Made by a program: the position numbers and the translations under genes
Notes under the pieces: model-generated
What the model was told of the DNA's origin: nothing
The model's database searches: none
Seen by the model: the letters and a program-made list of their open reading frames with translations, nothing else
Assembly: GCA_002421805.1 (NCBI GenBank)
Contig: DISM01000005.1
Location: forward strand, 118,631-182,630
Origin: Candidatus Omnitrophica bacterium UBA6210
Lineage (GTDB): Bacteria > Omnitrophota > Gorgyraeia > Velamenicoccales > Velamenicoccaceae
Length of the DNA: 64,000 nt
Reading direction: 5' to 3'
Part shown: positions 57,056 through 64,000 of the stretch, piece after piece
Layout: each line of letters opens with the position of its first letter
Numbering within the stretch: the stretch's first letter is position 1

Positions 57056-57993
57056 AAAGATACATACGGAACATGACGATAGGCGTGTTGCTTTTGGCAT
57101 TGGCGAGCGGATGCCAAAAACCCCTTTATCAGGAAACGCAATTTATCATGGGGACCTTTGTCGAGGTCAAATCGTCCGATGTTCGGGCCTCGGCGATCGT
57201 GTTCGATGAGTTCAAGAAGCTCGAGGCGATCTTTAATCTTTTTGACCGCGGCAGCGAACTATCGCGGCTGAATGATACCCAGAAGGCCGTCGTTTCTGAG
57301 CCGTTGTTCGATATCATTCAGCAAGCCCAAGGATTTTATCGCCTCACGGACGGGGCTTTTGACATTACGGTAGGGCCTGCATCCGTGCTTTGGAAGAAGG
57401 CCATCGCTTCAAAAATACTGCCCGGGCCGGATGCCGTGGCGCAGGCTTTGTCGCTCGCGGGTTCAGATTTCATTTATCTGGACGCAAAAACAAGGGAGGT
57501 CGCGCTGCTCAAGAGCGGCATGCGCATCGACCTGGGGGGGATTGCCAAGGGGTTTGCTCTGGATCGCGCCGTCAGGAAACTCAAGGATGCGCAGATTGAT
57601 TCCGCTCTGATCAACGCCGGAGGCAATATCTATTGCCTGGGTAGGAATCATCGCGCGCCGTGGCGCGTCGGCATCCAGGACCCTTTTCGCGAGGGCAAAG
57701 TTTTGGATGAGCTCGTTTTGGCCGACAGGGCGGTGGCCACCGCCGGAGATTATCAGCAATATGTCGAGATCAACGGCAGGAGATATTCACACATTGTCGA
57801 TCCCAAGACAGGTTATCCGGCGCAATCCGGCATCGTTTCAGCCACGATCATTGCAGATAATGCCACGGCATCAGACGTGTTGTCGACGGCGTGCGTCGTT
57901 CTGGGGCTGGAAAAGAGCCGCAAGCTCCTGAGCCGGTTTCCGGAGATGAAGGCCATTTTGGTTGCTAACGACGGGACGCTCTATAGAATTTGA
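57052..57993 (+). CDS. apbE: FAD:protein FMN transferase lipoprotein
   Basis: A 313-residue ApbE. A signal with lipobox LASGC places it on the outer face of the membrane. ETQFIMGTFVEV, TDGAFDITVGP, RIDLGGIAKGFALDRAV, NAGGNIYCLG and HIVDPKTGYPA are the FAD- and Mg-binding motifs. It attaches FMN covalently to Thr/Ser of partner proteins such as Rnf or Nqr subunits, none of which is in this window. Confidence 0.93.
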   Translation: MKRYIRNMTIGVLLLALASGCQKPLYQETQFIMGTFVEVKSSDVRASAIVFDEFKKLEAIFNLFDRGSELSRLNDTQKAVVSEPLFDIIQQAQGFYRLTDGAFDITVGPASVLWKKAIASKILPGPDAVAQALSLAGSDFIYLDAKTREVALLKSGMRIDLGGIAKGFALDRAVRKLKDAQIDSALINAGGNIYCLGRNHRAPWRVGIQDPFREGKVLDELVLADRAVATAGDYQQYVEINGRRYSHIVDPKTGYPAQSGIVSATIIADNATASDVLSTACVVLGLEKSRKLLSRFPEMKAILVANDGTLYRI

Positions 57994-58009
57994 GTTATTA
58001 GGAGATTGT

Positions 58010-58039
58010 ATGATGGTGGTAAAGCAGCTCCGGCCTTAA
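58010..58039 (+). CDS. Possible 9-residue leader peptide
   Basis: ATGATGGTGGTAAAGCAG... ends in TAA after nine codons and has AGGAG with good spacing (57999-58004). It lies between apbE and the two-CW gene. A functional leader peptide is only a guess. Confidence 0.2.
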   Translation: MMVVKQLRP

Positions 58040-58066
58040 AGCCCGGCCAGTGGAACGGAGGACATC

Positions 58067-58294
58067 TTGAAAAAGGAACCGTCTCGAACCCGTCATGTCC
58101 GTTGTTGGGAATTTTTCCATTGTACGCCTGAAGCCAGGAAAGAATGCCTCCTGGGTGAAGTGCAGGAATGGCGTTGCTGGATGGTCGATATAGCCTGCTG
58201 CAGGATCGATGCCAAAACGCCGCTGCCCCTGAGCGTCAAGAAGGTCGTTTGTAAAACGTGTGCCTTTTACAAGGCATATAAAGGCATCATCTGA
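58067..58294 (+). CDS. Two-CW domain small cysteine-rich protein
   Basis: A 75-residue protein with paired Cys-Trp motifs: CWEFFHC near residue 13 and WRCWMVDIACC near 36, then VCKTCAFYK near the end. Eight cysteines in this spacing suggest metal or Fe-S binding. It matches the family named for its two CW motifs; function unknown. The start is TTG 58067 after GGAGGA. It ends 1 nt before the carboxypeptidase ATG. Confidence 0.72.
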   Translation: MKKEPSRTRHVRCWEFFHCTPEARKECLLGEVQEWRCWMVDIACCRIDAKTPLPLSVKKVVCKTCAFYKAYKGII

Positions 58295-58295
58295 T

Positions 58296-59120
58296 ATGGG
58301 GCGTCGTCTGTATGCGTTATTGTTGGGGGTGGCCGCGGCTGTTCTTTTGGCATCGCCGATCCAGGCGGCTTCCCGGAAGTCTTCGAAGAGCTCGGTGACG
58401 GCCCAGGCCGTTTATGCCGTAGACTACACGAACAGGAAGGTCCTTTACGCCAAGAACCATCGCCATAAGCTTTATCCGGCGAGCACCGTCAAACTGCTGA
58501 CGGCTCTCGTTGTTTTGGACAACAAAGACCTTCAGGATCGCGTCACGGTTTCTTCAAAGGCCGTCAATGTCGAACCGACAAAGGCGGGCCTGGGTCTGGG
58601 GGTTTCGTATACGACGCAAGACCTCCTGGAAGTCCTTTTGGCGACGTCCGCCAATGACGCGGCCGTCGCGTTGGCGCAAGCCGTTGCCGGTTCTGAAGCC
58701 GGGTTTGCCAGGTTGATGAACCGGAAGGCGAAGGCGCTCGGCATGAAGGATTCCCATTTTACCAATGCGACGGGCCTGCCGGACCGTTCGCAGGTGACGT
58801 CCGCTTATGACATGGCCATCCTGACGCGCGCAGCCTTCAGCAATTCTTTCATAAAGGAAGTGATGGCTAAAAGGAGCGTGACGATCGCAGGTTCGGATGG
58901 CCGCAAGATCACGCGCACCAATCATAACAAGCTCCTGTGGCGACTGAGCGATCCCCAGGTGCTGGGCAAAACGGGTTATACGCGCGCCGCAGGCCATTGT
59001 TACGCAGGCATCGCTTATTATGACGATAAACGGGTATCATTTGTCATTTTAAAAAGCCGCAAACCTTGGGCGGATATCTATGCGCTTCTGGGCGTGCCGC
59101 GCCGGACAAAGCGCCGATAG
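58296..59120 (+). CDS. D-alanyl-D-alanine carboxypeptidase (S11, DacA-like)
   Basis: A 274-residue exported protein: signal peptide to about residue 25, then an S11 peptidase with SxxK at S63-K66 (STVK), SAN at 118-120 and KTG at 225-227. It trims the terminal D-Ala of peptidoglycan stem peptides. The C-terminal PBP5-like domain and amphipathic anchor of longer members are absent. ATG 58296 is favoured over an in-frame start at 58260 inside the two-CW gene. Confidence 0.9.
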   Translation: MGRRLYALLLGVAAAVLLASPIQAASRKSSKSSVTAQAVYAVDYTNRKVLYAKNHRHKLYPASTVKLLTALVVLDNKDLQDRVTVSSKAVNVEPTKAGLGLGVSYTTQDLLEVLLATSANDAAVALAQAVAGSEAGFARLMNRKAKALGMKDSHFTNATGLPDRSQVTSAYDMAILTRAAFSNSFIKEVMAKRSVTIAGSDGRKITRTNHNKLLWRLSDPQVLGKTGYTRAAGHCYAGIAYYDDKRVSFVILKSRKPWADIYALLGVPRRTKRR

Positions 59121-59121
59121 G

Positions 59122-59940
59122 ATGAGCCTGCACGGATTGCGTAAAGCGGGTCGTATCATGTTTTATGTCATCATCGCGGTCATTTTTATTTTTCTTTATG
59201 CGCGCGTGCTTGAATTCCGTTCTTTGTATTTTCCCTATAAAGACGTGTCGGTCGATCCGTCGCAGATCGGCCTGGCTTTCGAAACAGTGACCCTGGTCGC
59301 CCCGGACGGCCCGCGATTGTCATGCTGGTATGTCCCGGGCGGCGCCGACAAGATCGTTTATTTTCTGCACGGCAATGGCGGCAATATAAGCCACAGGTTG
59401 GAGAAGATACGTTTTTTTCATGACCTGGGTTATCCTGTTTTCATTCTGGATTACAGGGGGTATGGCCGGAGTACGGGCTTGCCGGGCGAAAAAGGTCTTT
59501 ATGCGGATGCCCGGGTGGGTTATGATTACCTGACGAAGGTCAGGAGGTTTGCGCCGGACAGGATTGTTCTCTACGGTGAATCCCTGGGGTCTGCCGTGGC
59601 TGTGGAACTGGCCAGCCGTCTGCCGACAGGGCCTCTGATTTTGGAAGGGGCGTTTACATCCGTAGCGGGGATGAGCAAACATGTCTATCCGTTCCTCCCG
59701 GTGTTTTTGCTGGCATCGAAATACGATACCTTGCACAAGATGGCCGGCGTAGCTGTGCCGGCCATGTTCATCCATAGCCGCAATGACGAGATCGTTCCGT
59801 TTGAGATGGGCCGGGCGCTTTATGAAGTTTATGGCGGTAAGAAAATCTTTGTGGCGACGACGGGCGGCCATAACGAGCATTTCATGATCCATGAAGGCAG
59901 GCTCAAAGATGATGTGAAGCGTTTCTTGTCCGAAGCTTGA
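59122..59940 (+). CDS. Membrane-anchored alpha/beta hydrolase (BEM46-like)
   Basis: About 272 residues with one N-terminal membrane helix (~13-29) and an alpha/beta-hydrolase fold: oxyanion HGNGGN, DYRGYGRS, nucleophile elbow GESLG (Ser154), acid SRNDEIVP, and base in GGHNEHF. Resembles the BEM46/ABHD13 group of serine hydrolases. Substrate unknown. ATG 59158 is another possible start. It follows the carboxypeptidase by 1 nt, so an envelope role is plausible. Confidence 0.82.
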   Translation: MSLHGLRKAGRIMFYVIIAVIFIFLYARVLEFRSLYFPYKDVSVDPSQIGLAFETVTLVAPDGPRLSCWYVPGGADKIVYFLHGNGGNISHRLEKIRFFHDLGYPVFILDYRGYGRSTGLPGEKGLYADARVGYDYLTKVRRFAPDRIVLYGESLGSAVAVELASRLPTGPLILEGAFTSVAGMSKHVYPFLPVFLLASKYDTLHKMAGVAVPAMFIHSRNDEIVPFEMGRALYEVYGGKKIFVATTGGHNEHFMIHEGRLKDDVKRFLSEA

Positions 59941-59973
59941 CGTTGCACGAGTTAAAATAAAGGACTTAAAACG

Positions 59974-60828
59974 ATGAACGAGAAACTTACCGTTCAAGAC
60001 ATACAAGGTCTTAAAGGCAAGCGCAAGATAACGATGTTGACGGCATACGATTATCCGATGGCCCATGCCATTGAAGGCGCCGGTATCGATATGATCCTTG
60101 TCGGCGATTCTGTCGCCAATGTAGTTTTGGGCCTTGAGTCCACCAAAGACGTGACCATGGACCAGATGGTCTATCACGCCTGCGCAGTCAGGCGGGGCGC
60201 TCCGCATACGTTTCTGATCGGGGATATGCCTTTCGAGGCTTACCAGAAAGATGCCCGTAAAAGTGCCGAAAATGCGGCGCGTTTTATCCACGAAGCCGGG
60301 TGTGACGCTGTCAAGCTTGAATGGTTTGACCGCGCGCTCGAAGCCACAGAGCTGGTGGTCCAATCGGGGATCCCTGTTATGGGGCATGTGGGTTTGACGC
60401 CGCAGACAGCCGATCAATTGGGCGGTTTCAAGGTCCAGGGTAAGGATGCTTCGGCGGCACGCGCGCTCATCCGTCAGGCTGGAGATTTTGAGAAGGCGGG
60501 GTGTTTTGCCGTTTTGCTGGAGTGCGTCCCGGACCGCGTGGCGCGCCTGGTCACGGAGACCCTGTCAGTCCCGACCATCGGCATCGGCGCAGGCCCCTAT
60601 TGCGACGGGCAGGTCCTTGTGACGCACGATATGCTCGGTCTTTTTGAACGCTATAAGCCGAGGTTCGTCAAGGCATATGCCCAGATGGGCCGGGATATGG
60701 TCAAGGCCTTCGAAACCTTTAAGGCTGAGGTCCAGGAAGGGAAGTTCCCGGCCGATGAACACATTTTTAAGATCAAAGACGAAGAATTCAAGAATATTCG
60801 CCGCGCAGAAGGGGAGGGCGCCATTTAG
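59974..60828 (+). CDS. panB: 3-methyl-2-oxobutanoate hydroxymethyltransferase
   Basis: A 284-residue TIM-barrel enzyme making ketopantoate. MLTAYDYPMAHAIEGAGIDMILVGDS, the Mg-binding DS and ETKDVTMDQM region, GHVGLTPQ and the GIGAGPYCDGQVLVTHDMLG segment are all typical. Ribosome site AAAGGA. panE (46037), coaX and coaB in the same window act in the same pathway. Confidence 0.95.
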   Translation: MNEKLTVQDIQGLKGKRKITMLTAYDYPMAHAIEGAGIDMILVGDSVANVVLGLESTKDVTMDQMVYHACAVRRGAPHTFLIGDMPFEAYQKDARKSAENAARFIHEAGCDAVKLEWFDRALEATELVVQSGIPVMGHVGLTPQTADQLGGFKVQGKDASAARALIRQAGDFEKAGCFAVLLECVPDRVARLVTETLSVPTIGIGAGPYCDGQVLVTHDMLGLFERYKPRFVKAYAQMGRDMVKAFETFKAEVQEGKFPADEHIFKIKDEEFKNIRRAEGEGAI

Positions 60829-60895
60829 AGAGCATGTACAGGCCTTCCGAAGACTGATTTGGGCGGAAATTTATTCTCACGCAGACTGTTTTAGC

Positions 60896-60924
60896 TTGAC
60901 ATGGCCTTGTTTTTAGAGTAAAAA
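60896..60924 (+). promoter_or_regulatory. Sigma70-type promoter for glyS
   Basis: TTGACA (60896-60901), 17-nt spacer, TAAAAA (60919-60924). The ~85-nt leader has two small hairpins (CTGCC/GGCAG and GGC/GCC). I see no T-box or glycine riboswitch core. Confidence 0.75.
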
Positions 60925-61015
60925 TAGTATCTTCCTGACTGCCACCGTTGTAGGCAGGCGTGTCGTAAGGCATGAAAGCCCCAAAGTCGCACCTCTTTTT
61001 AAATACGTTTATTCC

Positions 61016-62350
61016 ATGACAGATGCATCCTTAATGGACAAGATCGTTTCTCTCTGCAAGCGCAGAGGATTTATCTTTCAGAGCTCGGAGATTTACGGCG
61101 GTCTCGGTTCTGTATGGGACTATGGCCCTTTGGGTGCGGAACTGAAGCGTAACGTCAAAAATCTCTGGTGGAAATCCGTGGTCCAGGACAGGATGGATAT
61201 GGTAGGGCTGGATTGCGCGATCCTGATGCATCCGCAGGCGTGGAAGGCTTCGGGCCATGTGGATGGTTTTGCGGATCCGCTGGTCGACTGCAAGGCCTGC
61301 AAGAAACGTTTTCGCCTGGATCATCTCAAGGAAGGCGCAGGATCCGAAGAGCGCATCTGTCCGTCGTGCGGTGCAAAGATCGACCTGCGTCAGTCCCCGC
61401 CCCGGATGTTTAACCTGATGATGAAGACTTCCCTCGGCGCCGTTGAGGACGAGAGCGCCGTCACTTACTTGCGCCCTGAGACGGCACAAGGGATCTTCGT
61501 GAATTTTCTCAACGTCGTGGATACGACGCGAAAAAAACTCCCCTTCGGCGTGGCGCAGATCGGCAAATCCTTCCGCAATGAAATCACGCCCGGCAATTTC
61601 ACTTTCCGGACCCGCGAATTTGAACAGATGGAGATCGAATACTTCGTCAAGCCCGAAGAGGACGAGAAGTGGTATCAATCGTGGATCCAGGAACGTTATG
61701 GTTGGTATATTCTTTATGGGATCAAGAAGGAGCATCTGCGTATCCGTCCTCACGGCCAGGATGAGCTGGCGCACTATGCCAAGGCCTGTTCGGACATCGA
61801 ATACGAATTTCCCTTCGGCTGGTCTGAACTTGAAGGCATCGCCAACAGGAGCGATTTCGATTTAAAGCAGCACGAGCAATTCAGCGGTAAGGAGATGGTG
61901 GTTTTTGACGCACAGGAAAATAAAAAGGTCAGGCCGCATATCATTGAGCCGTCCGGCGGTGTTGACAGGGCTGTTTTGGCCTTCCTGGTCGATGCCTACC
62001 ATGAGGAAAAAGTCAAAGACGATATTCGCGTCGTTCTGAAATTTTCCAAAGAGCTGGCACCGGTCAAAGTGGCGGTTCTGCCGCTTTTGAAGAACAGGCC
62101 GCAGCTGGTCAGCGTAGCCCGCGACATCGCCGAAGGCATGATGAAGGAGATCCCTTTGGTATACGACGATACGGCGGCCATCGGCAAACTGTATCGCCGG
62201 CAGGACGAGATCGGCACATTGTATTGCGTGACCGTGGACATGGATTCGCTGGACGACAAGAAGGTCACGGTGCGTGACCGCGATACGATGCAACAGGAAC
62301 GTGTCGAGATCGCGCAGCTCAAGGCATATTTGTCAGAGAAATTAAAATAA
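61016..62350 (+). CDS. glyS: Glycine-tRNA ligase (alpha2 type)
   Basis: A 444-residue class II synthetase of the dimeric kind, not the alpha2-beta2 kind. GSVWDYGPLGAELKRN, a zinc-like CKACKKRF...CPSCGAKI insertion (~91-125), motif 2 (FRNEITPGNFTFRTREFEQME) and motif 3 (EPSGGVDRAVLAFLVDAY) are present, with a C-terminal anticodon domain. Own promoter upstream. Confidence 0.95.
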   Translation: MTDASLMDKIVSLCKRRGFIFQSSEIYGGLGSVWDYGPLGAELKRNVKNLWWKSVVQDRMDMVGLDCAILMHPQAWKASGHVDGFADPLVDCKACKKRFRLDHLKEGAGSEERICPSCGAKIDLRQSPPRMFNLMMKTSLGAVEDESAVTYLRPETAQGIFVNFLNVVDTTRKKLPFGVAQIGKSFRNEITPGNFTFRTREFEQMEIEYFVKPEEDEKWYQSWIQERYGWYILYGIKKEHLRIRPHGQDELAHYAKACSDIEYEFPFGWSELEGIANRSDFDLKQHEQFSGKEMVVFDAQENKKVRPHIIEPSGGVDRAVLAFLVDAYHEEKVKDDIRVVLKFSKELAPVKVAVLPLLKNRPQLVSVARDIAEGMMKEIPLVYDDTAAIGKLYRRQDEIGTLYCVTVDMDSLDDKKVTVRDRDTMQQERVEIAQLKAYLSEKLK

Positions 62351-62352
62351 TA

Positions 62353-62400
62353 GCCCCAGAGAAGACTTGGGGCATGGATTCCGCGCGTGTGAGCGTGCGG
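62353..62400 (+). terminator. Two hairpins between glyS and ppdK
   Basis: GCCCCA/TGGGGC (62353-62358, 62368-62373) and CCGCGCG/CGTGCGG (62381-62387, 62394-62400, one wobble). Neither is followed by a T run, so termination is uncertain; they may instead shape the ppdK leader. Confidence 0.35.
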
Positions 62401-62426
62401 TGTATTCGAAAGGAGCGGTAGGGCAA

Positions 62427-64000
62427 ATGGCAAAGAAGAACGTGTATTCTTTTGGAGGCGGCAAGGCAGACGGCAACGAAAGCATGAAGAACCTGCTGGG
62501 CGGCAAAGGCGCTAACCTGGCGGAGATGGCGGGCCATCCGGCCCTGAAGTTGCCCGTGCCTCCCGGTTTTACGATCACGACCGAGGTCTGCACTTATTAT
62601 TACCAGAACAAGAAAAAATATCCCGCGGGTCTGAAAGAAGAGGTTGCAAAAGCCCTGAAGAAAGTCGAAACGATCATGGGCAAGTCCTTCGGCGACCCTT
62701 CGGATCCGCTGTTGGTTTCCGTGCGTTCAGGTGCCAGGAAGTCGATGCCGGGAATGATGGAGACGGTTTTGAACGTCGGCTTGACGGAAAAGACGATCCC
62801 CGGTCTCGTCAAACAGTCCGGCGGCAATCAGCGTTTTGTCTATGACGCTTACCGCAGGTTAATGATGATGTATTCCGACGTCGTCATGGAAAAGGCGGCG
62901 GGCATCGAACCCAAGGATGAGATGGGTATCCGCCGTCAGCTGGAACGCATCATGGACGCCCGCAAGAAACAGAGGGGCGTTAAGAACGACGTCGATCTGA
63001 ACGTTGAGGACCTGAAATTCCTTTGCGCTGAATTCAAAAAGAAGATCAAGGAAGTCCTGGGTCAGGATTTCCCGGATGACCCTATGGCCCAGTTGTGGGG
63101 CGGCATCGGCGCTGTTTTTTCATCATGGAACGGCAAGCGCGCCGTGGCTTACAGGAATATCGAGCATATCCCGCATGAATGGGGAACGGCCGTCAACGTC
63201 CAGACCATGGTTTTCGGCAACATGGGCAATGATTCGGCGACGGGCGTGGCCTTCACGCGCAATCCGGGTAACGGCGATGCGGCATTTTACGGCGAGTATC
63301 TGGTCAATGCCCAGGGCGAGGATGTCGTCGCAGGCATCCGTACCCCGGCGCCCATCAACCAGTATTCCCAGAGTGAGCACAATAAAGACCTGGAGACCCT
63401 GGAGCGCAAGATGCCCAAGGTTTACAAAGAACTTTTTGATATCCAGGAACGGCTCGAAGAACATTACCATGACATGCAGGATATCGAGTTCACCATTGAA
63501 AAAGGCAGATTGTTCATGTTGCAGTGCCGTATCGGAAAAAGAAATGGTCCGGCAGCCGTGAAGATCGCGACCGACATGGTGAAAGAGAAACTTATCGATA
63601 AAGCGACGGCGGTCAGCCGTGTCACGCCGGAACAGCTTGATGAACTCTTGCATCCGATCATCAATCCTTCCGAAGAGAAGACAAAAAAGTCCGTTGCCAA
63701 AGGGCTTCCGGCCGGGCCGGGCGCCGCTTGCGGCATGATCGTCTTTACGTCGGCAGATGCCATCCGTTTGTCCAAAGAAGGCAAAAAGGTCATCCTGGTC
63801 CGTGAAGAAACGAACCCGGAGGACATCGACGGGATGCGCGCCGCAGAGGCCATCCTGACTGCCAGAGGGGGCATGACATCGCACGCAGCCCTTGTGGCCC
63901 GCGGCTGGGGCAAGTGCTGTATCGTGGGTTGCGCCGCCCTGGAGATCAACCTGGCCAAGAAAGAAATTGATGTGGAAGGCGGCCTGGTCCTGCACGAGGG
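62427..64000 (+). CDS. ppdK: Pyruvate, phosphate dikinase (3' truncated by window)
   Basis: The first ~524 residues of PPDK are open to the window edge. The ATP-grasp domain starts with YSFGGGKADG...LLGGKGANLAEM and includes VSVRSGARKSMPGMMETVLN. The phosphohistidine domain shows GGMTSHAALVARGWGK, whose His is the phospho-carrier. A full protein has ~880 residues; the PEP/pyruvate barrel lies beyond 64000. It interconverts pyruvate and PEP. ATG 62427 is 10 nt after AAAGGAGC. Confidence 0.96.
   Translation, partial: MAKKNVYSFGGGKADGNESMKNLLGGKGANLAEMAGHPALKLPVPPGFTITTEVCTYYYQNKKKYPAGLKEEVAKALKKVETIMGKSFGDPSDPLLVSVRSGARKSMPGMMETVLNVGLTEKTIPGLVKQSGGNQRFVYDAYRRLMMMYSDVVMEKAAGIEPKDEMGIRRQLERIMDARKKQRGVKNDVDLNVEDLKFLCAEFKKKIKEVLGQDFPDDPMAQLWGGIGAVFSSWNGKRAVAYRNIEHIPHEWGTAVNVQTMVFGNMGNDSATGVAFTRNPGNGDAAFYGEYLVNAQGEDVVAGIRTPAPINQYSQSEHNKDLETLERKMPKVYKELFDIQERLEEHYHDMQDIEFTIEKGRLFMLQCRIGKRNGPAAVKIATDMVKEKLIDKATAVSRVTPEQLDELLHPIINPSEEKTKKSVAKGLPAGPGAACGMIVFTSADAIRLSKEGKKVILVREETNPEDIDGMRAAEAILTARGGMTSHAALVARGWGKCCIVGCAALEINLAKKEIDVEGGLVLHE

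Overview
The window is 64 kb of gene-dense bacterial chromosome at roughly 50-55 % G+C (estimated by eye). Every gene I can support, about 55, lies on the + strand, with many 4-20 nt stop/start overlaps. The mix suggests a deep-branching Gram-negative-like bacterium: a multi-PAS kinase with stand-alone receivers, a methanogen-type thymidylate synthase, an ApgM-like enzyme inside threonine genes, GuaB3-type IMP dehydrogenase, alpha2-type GlyRS, pyruvate phosphate dikinase, a two-CW protein and lipoproteins. Candidatus Omnitrophota or a relative is my best guess; this is inference and the window contains no rRNA to confirm it.

Layout. 1-300: promoter, a short leader or ncRNA and a perfect intrinsic terminator. 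0.4-7 kb: giant PAS histidine kinase, three receivers and thymidylate synthase. 7-10.2 kb: cNMP/patatin protein and gpsA. 10.3-11.0 kb: a tRNA-Pro(GGG) gene with broken half-copies, an inverted repeat and tandem hairpins. 11.5-24.2 kb: aspartate-family and branched-chain amino-acid genes (hom, thrC, apgM-like, lysC, cimA) with coaB, cstA, valS, nadC and a PilZ protein. 24.3-28.5 kb: receiver, uvrB, birA, coaX. 28.5-31.7 kb: CIRCE-controlled groES, groEL with its own leader, and a double receiver. 31.8-38.6 kb: guaB3, guaA, dnaE, HU. 38.6-42.4 kb: long cold-shock leader, csp, hisS, aspS and a LysM lipoprotein. 42.4-46 kb: phoH, HD phosphodiesterase, ybeY and recO, a widely conserved neighbourhood. 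46-57 kb: panE, a coiled-coil protein, SF1 helicase with exonuclease, small conserved proteins, nanoRNase-like DHH protein, flavin reductase, MFS exporter, polX. 57-64 kb: apbE, two-CW protein, dacA-like, hydrolase, panB, glyS, ppdK (runs off the end).

Working together. Pantothenate/CoA genes are scattered (panB, panE, coaX, coaB). Aspartate to threonine is nearly complete (lysC, hom, thrC), and the ApgM-like protein is the natural candidate for the missing homoserine kinase. Folding and stress genes (groES/EL, csp, receivers) carry elaborate 5' leaders.

The most unusual signal is non-coding. Three leaders, upstream of a receiver gene, groEL and the cold-shock gene, share a two-hairpin RNA motif with a common TCCGATG loop that I do not recognise. 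Next are the split and duplicated tRNA-Pro locus with GATAA-capped tandem hairpins, and three 8- or 9-bp-period repeats at gene 3' ends, two of them mirror-image. I see no transposase, prophage, CRISPR array or defence island.
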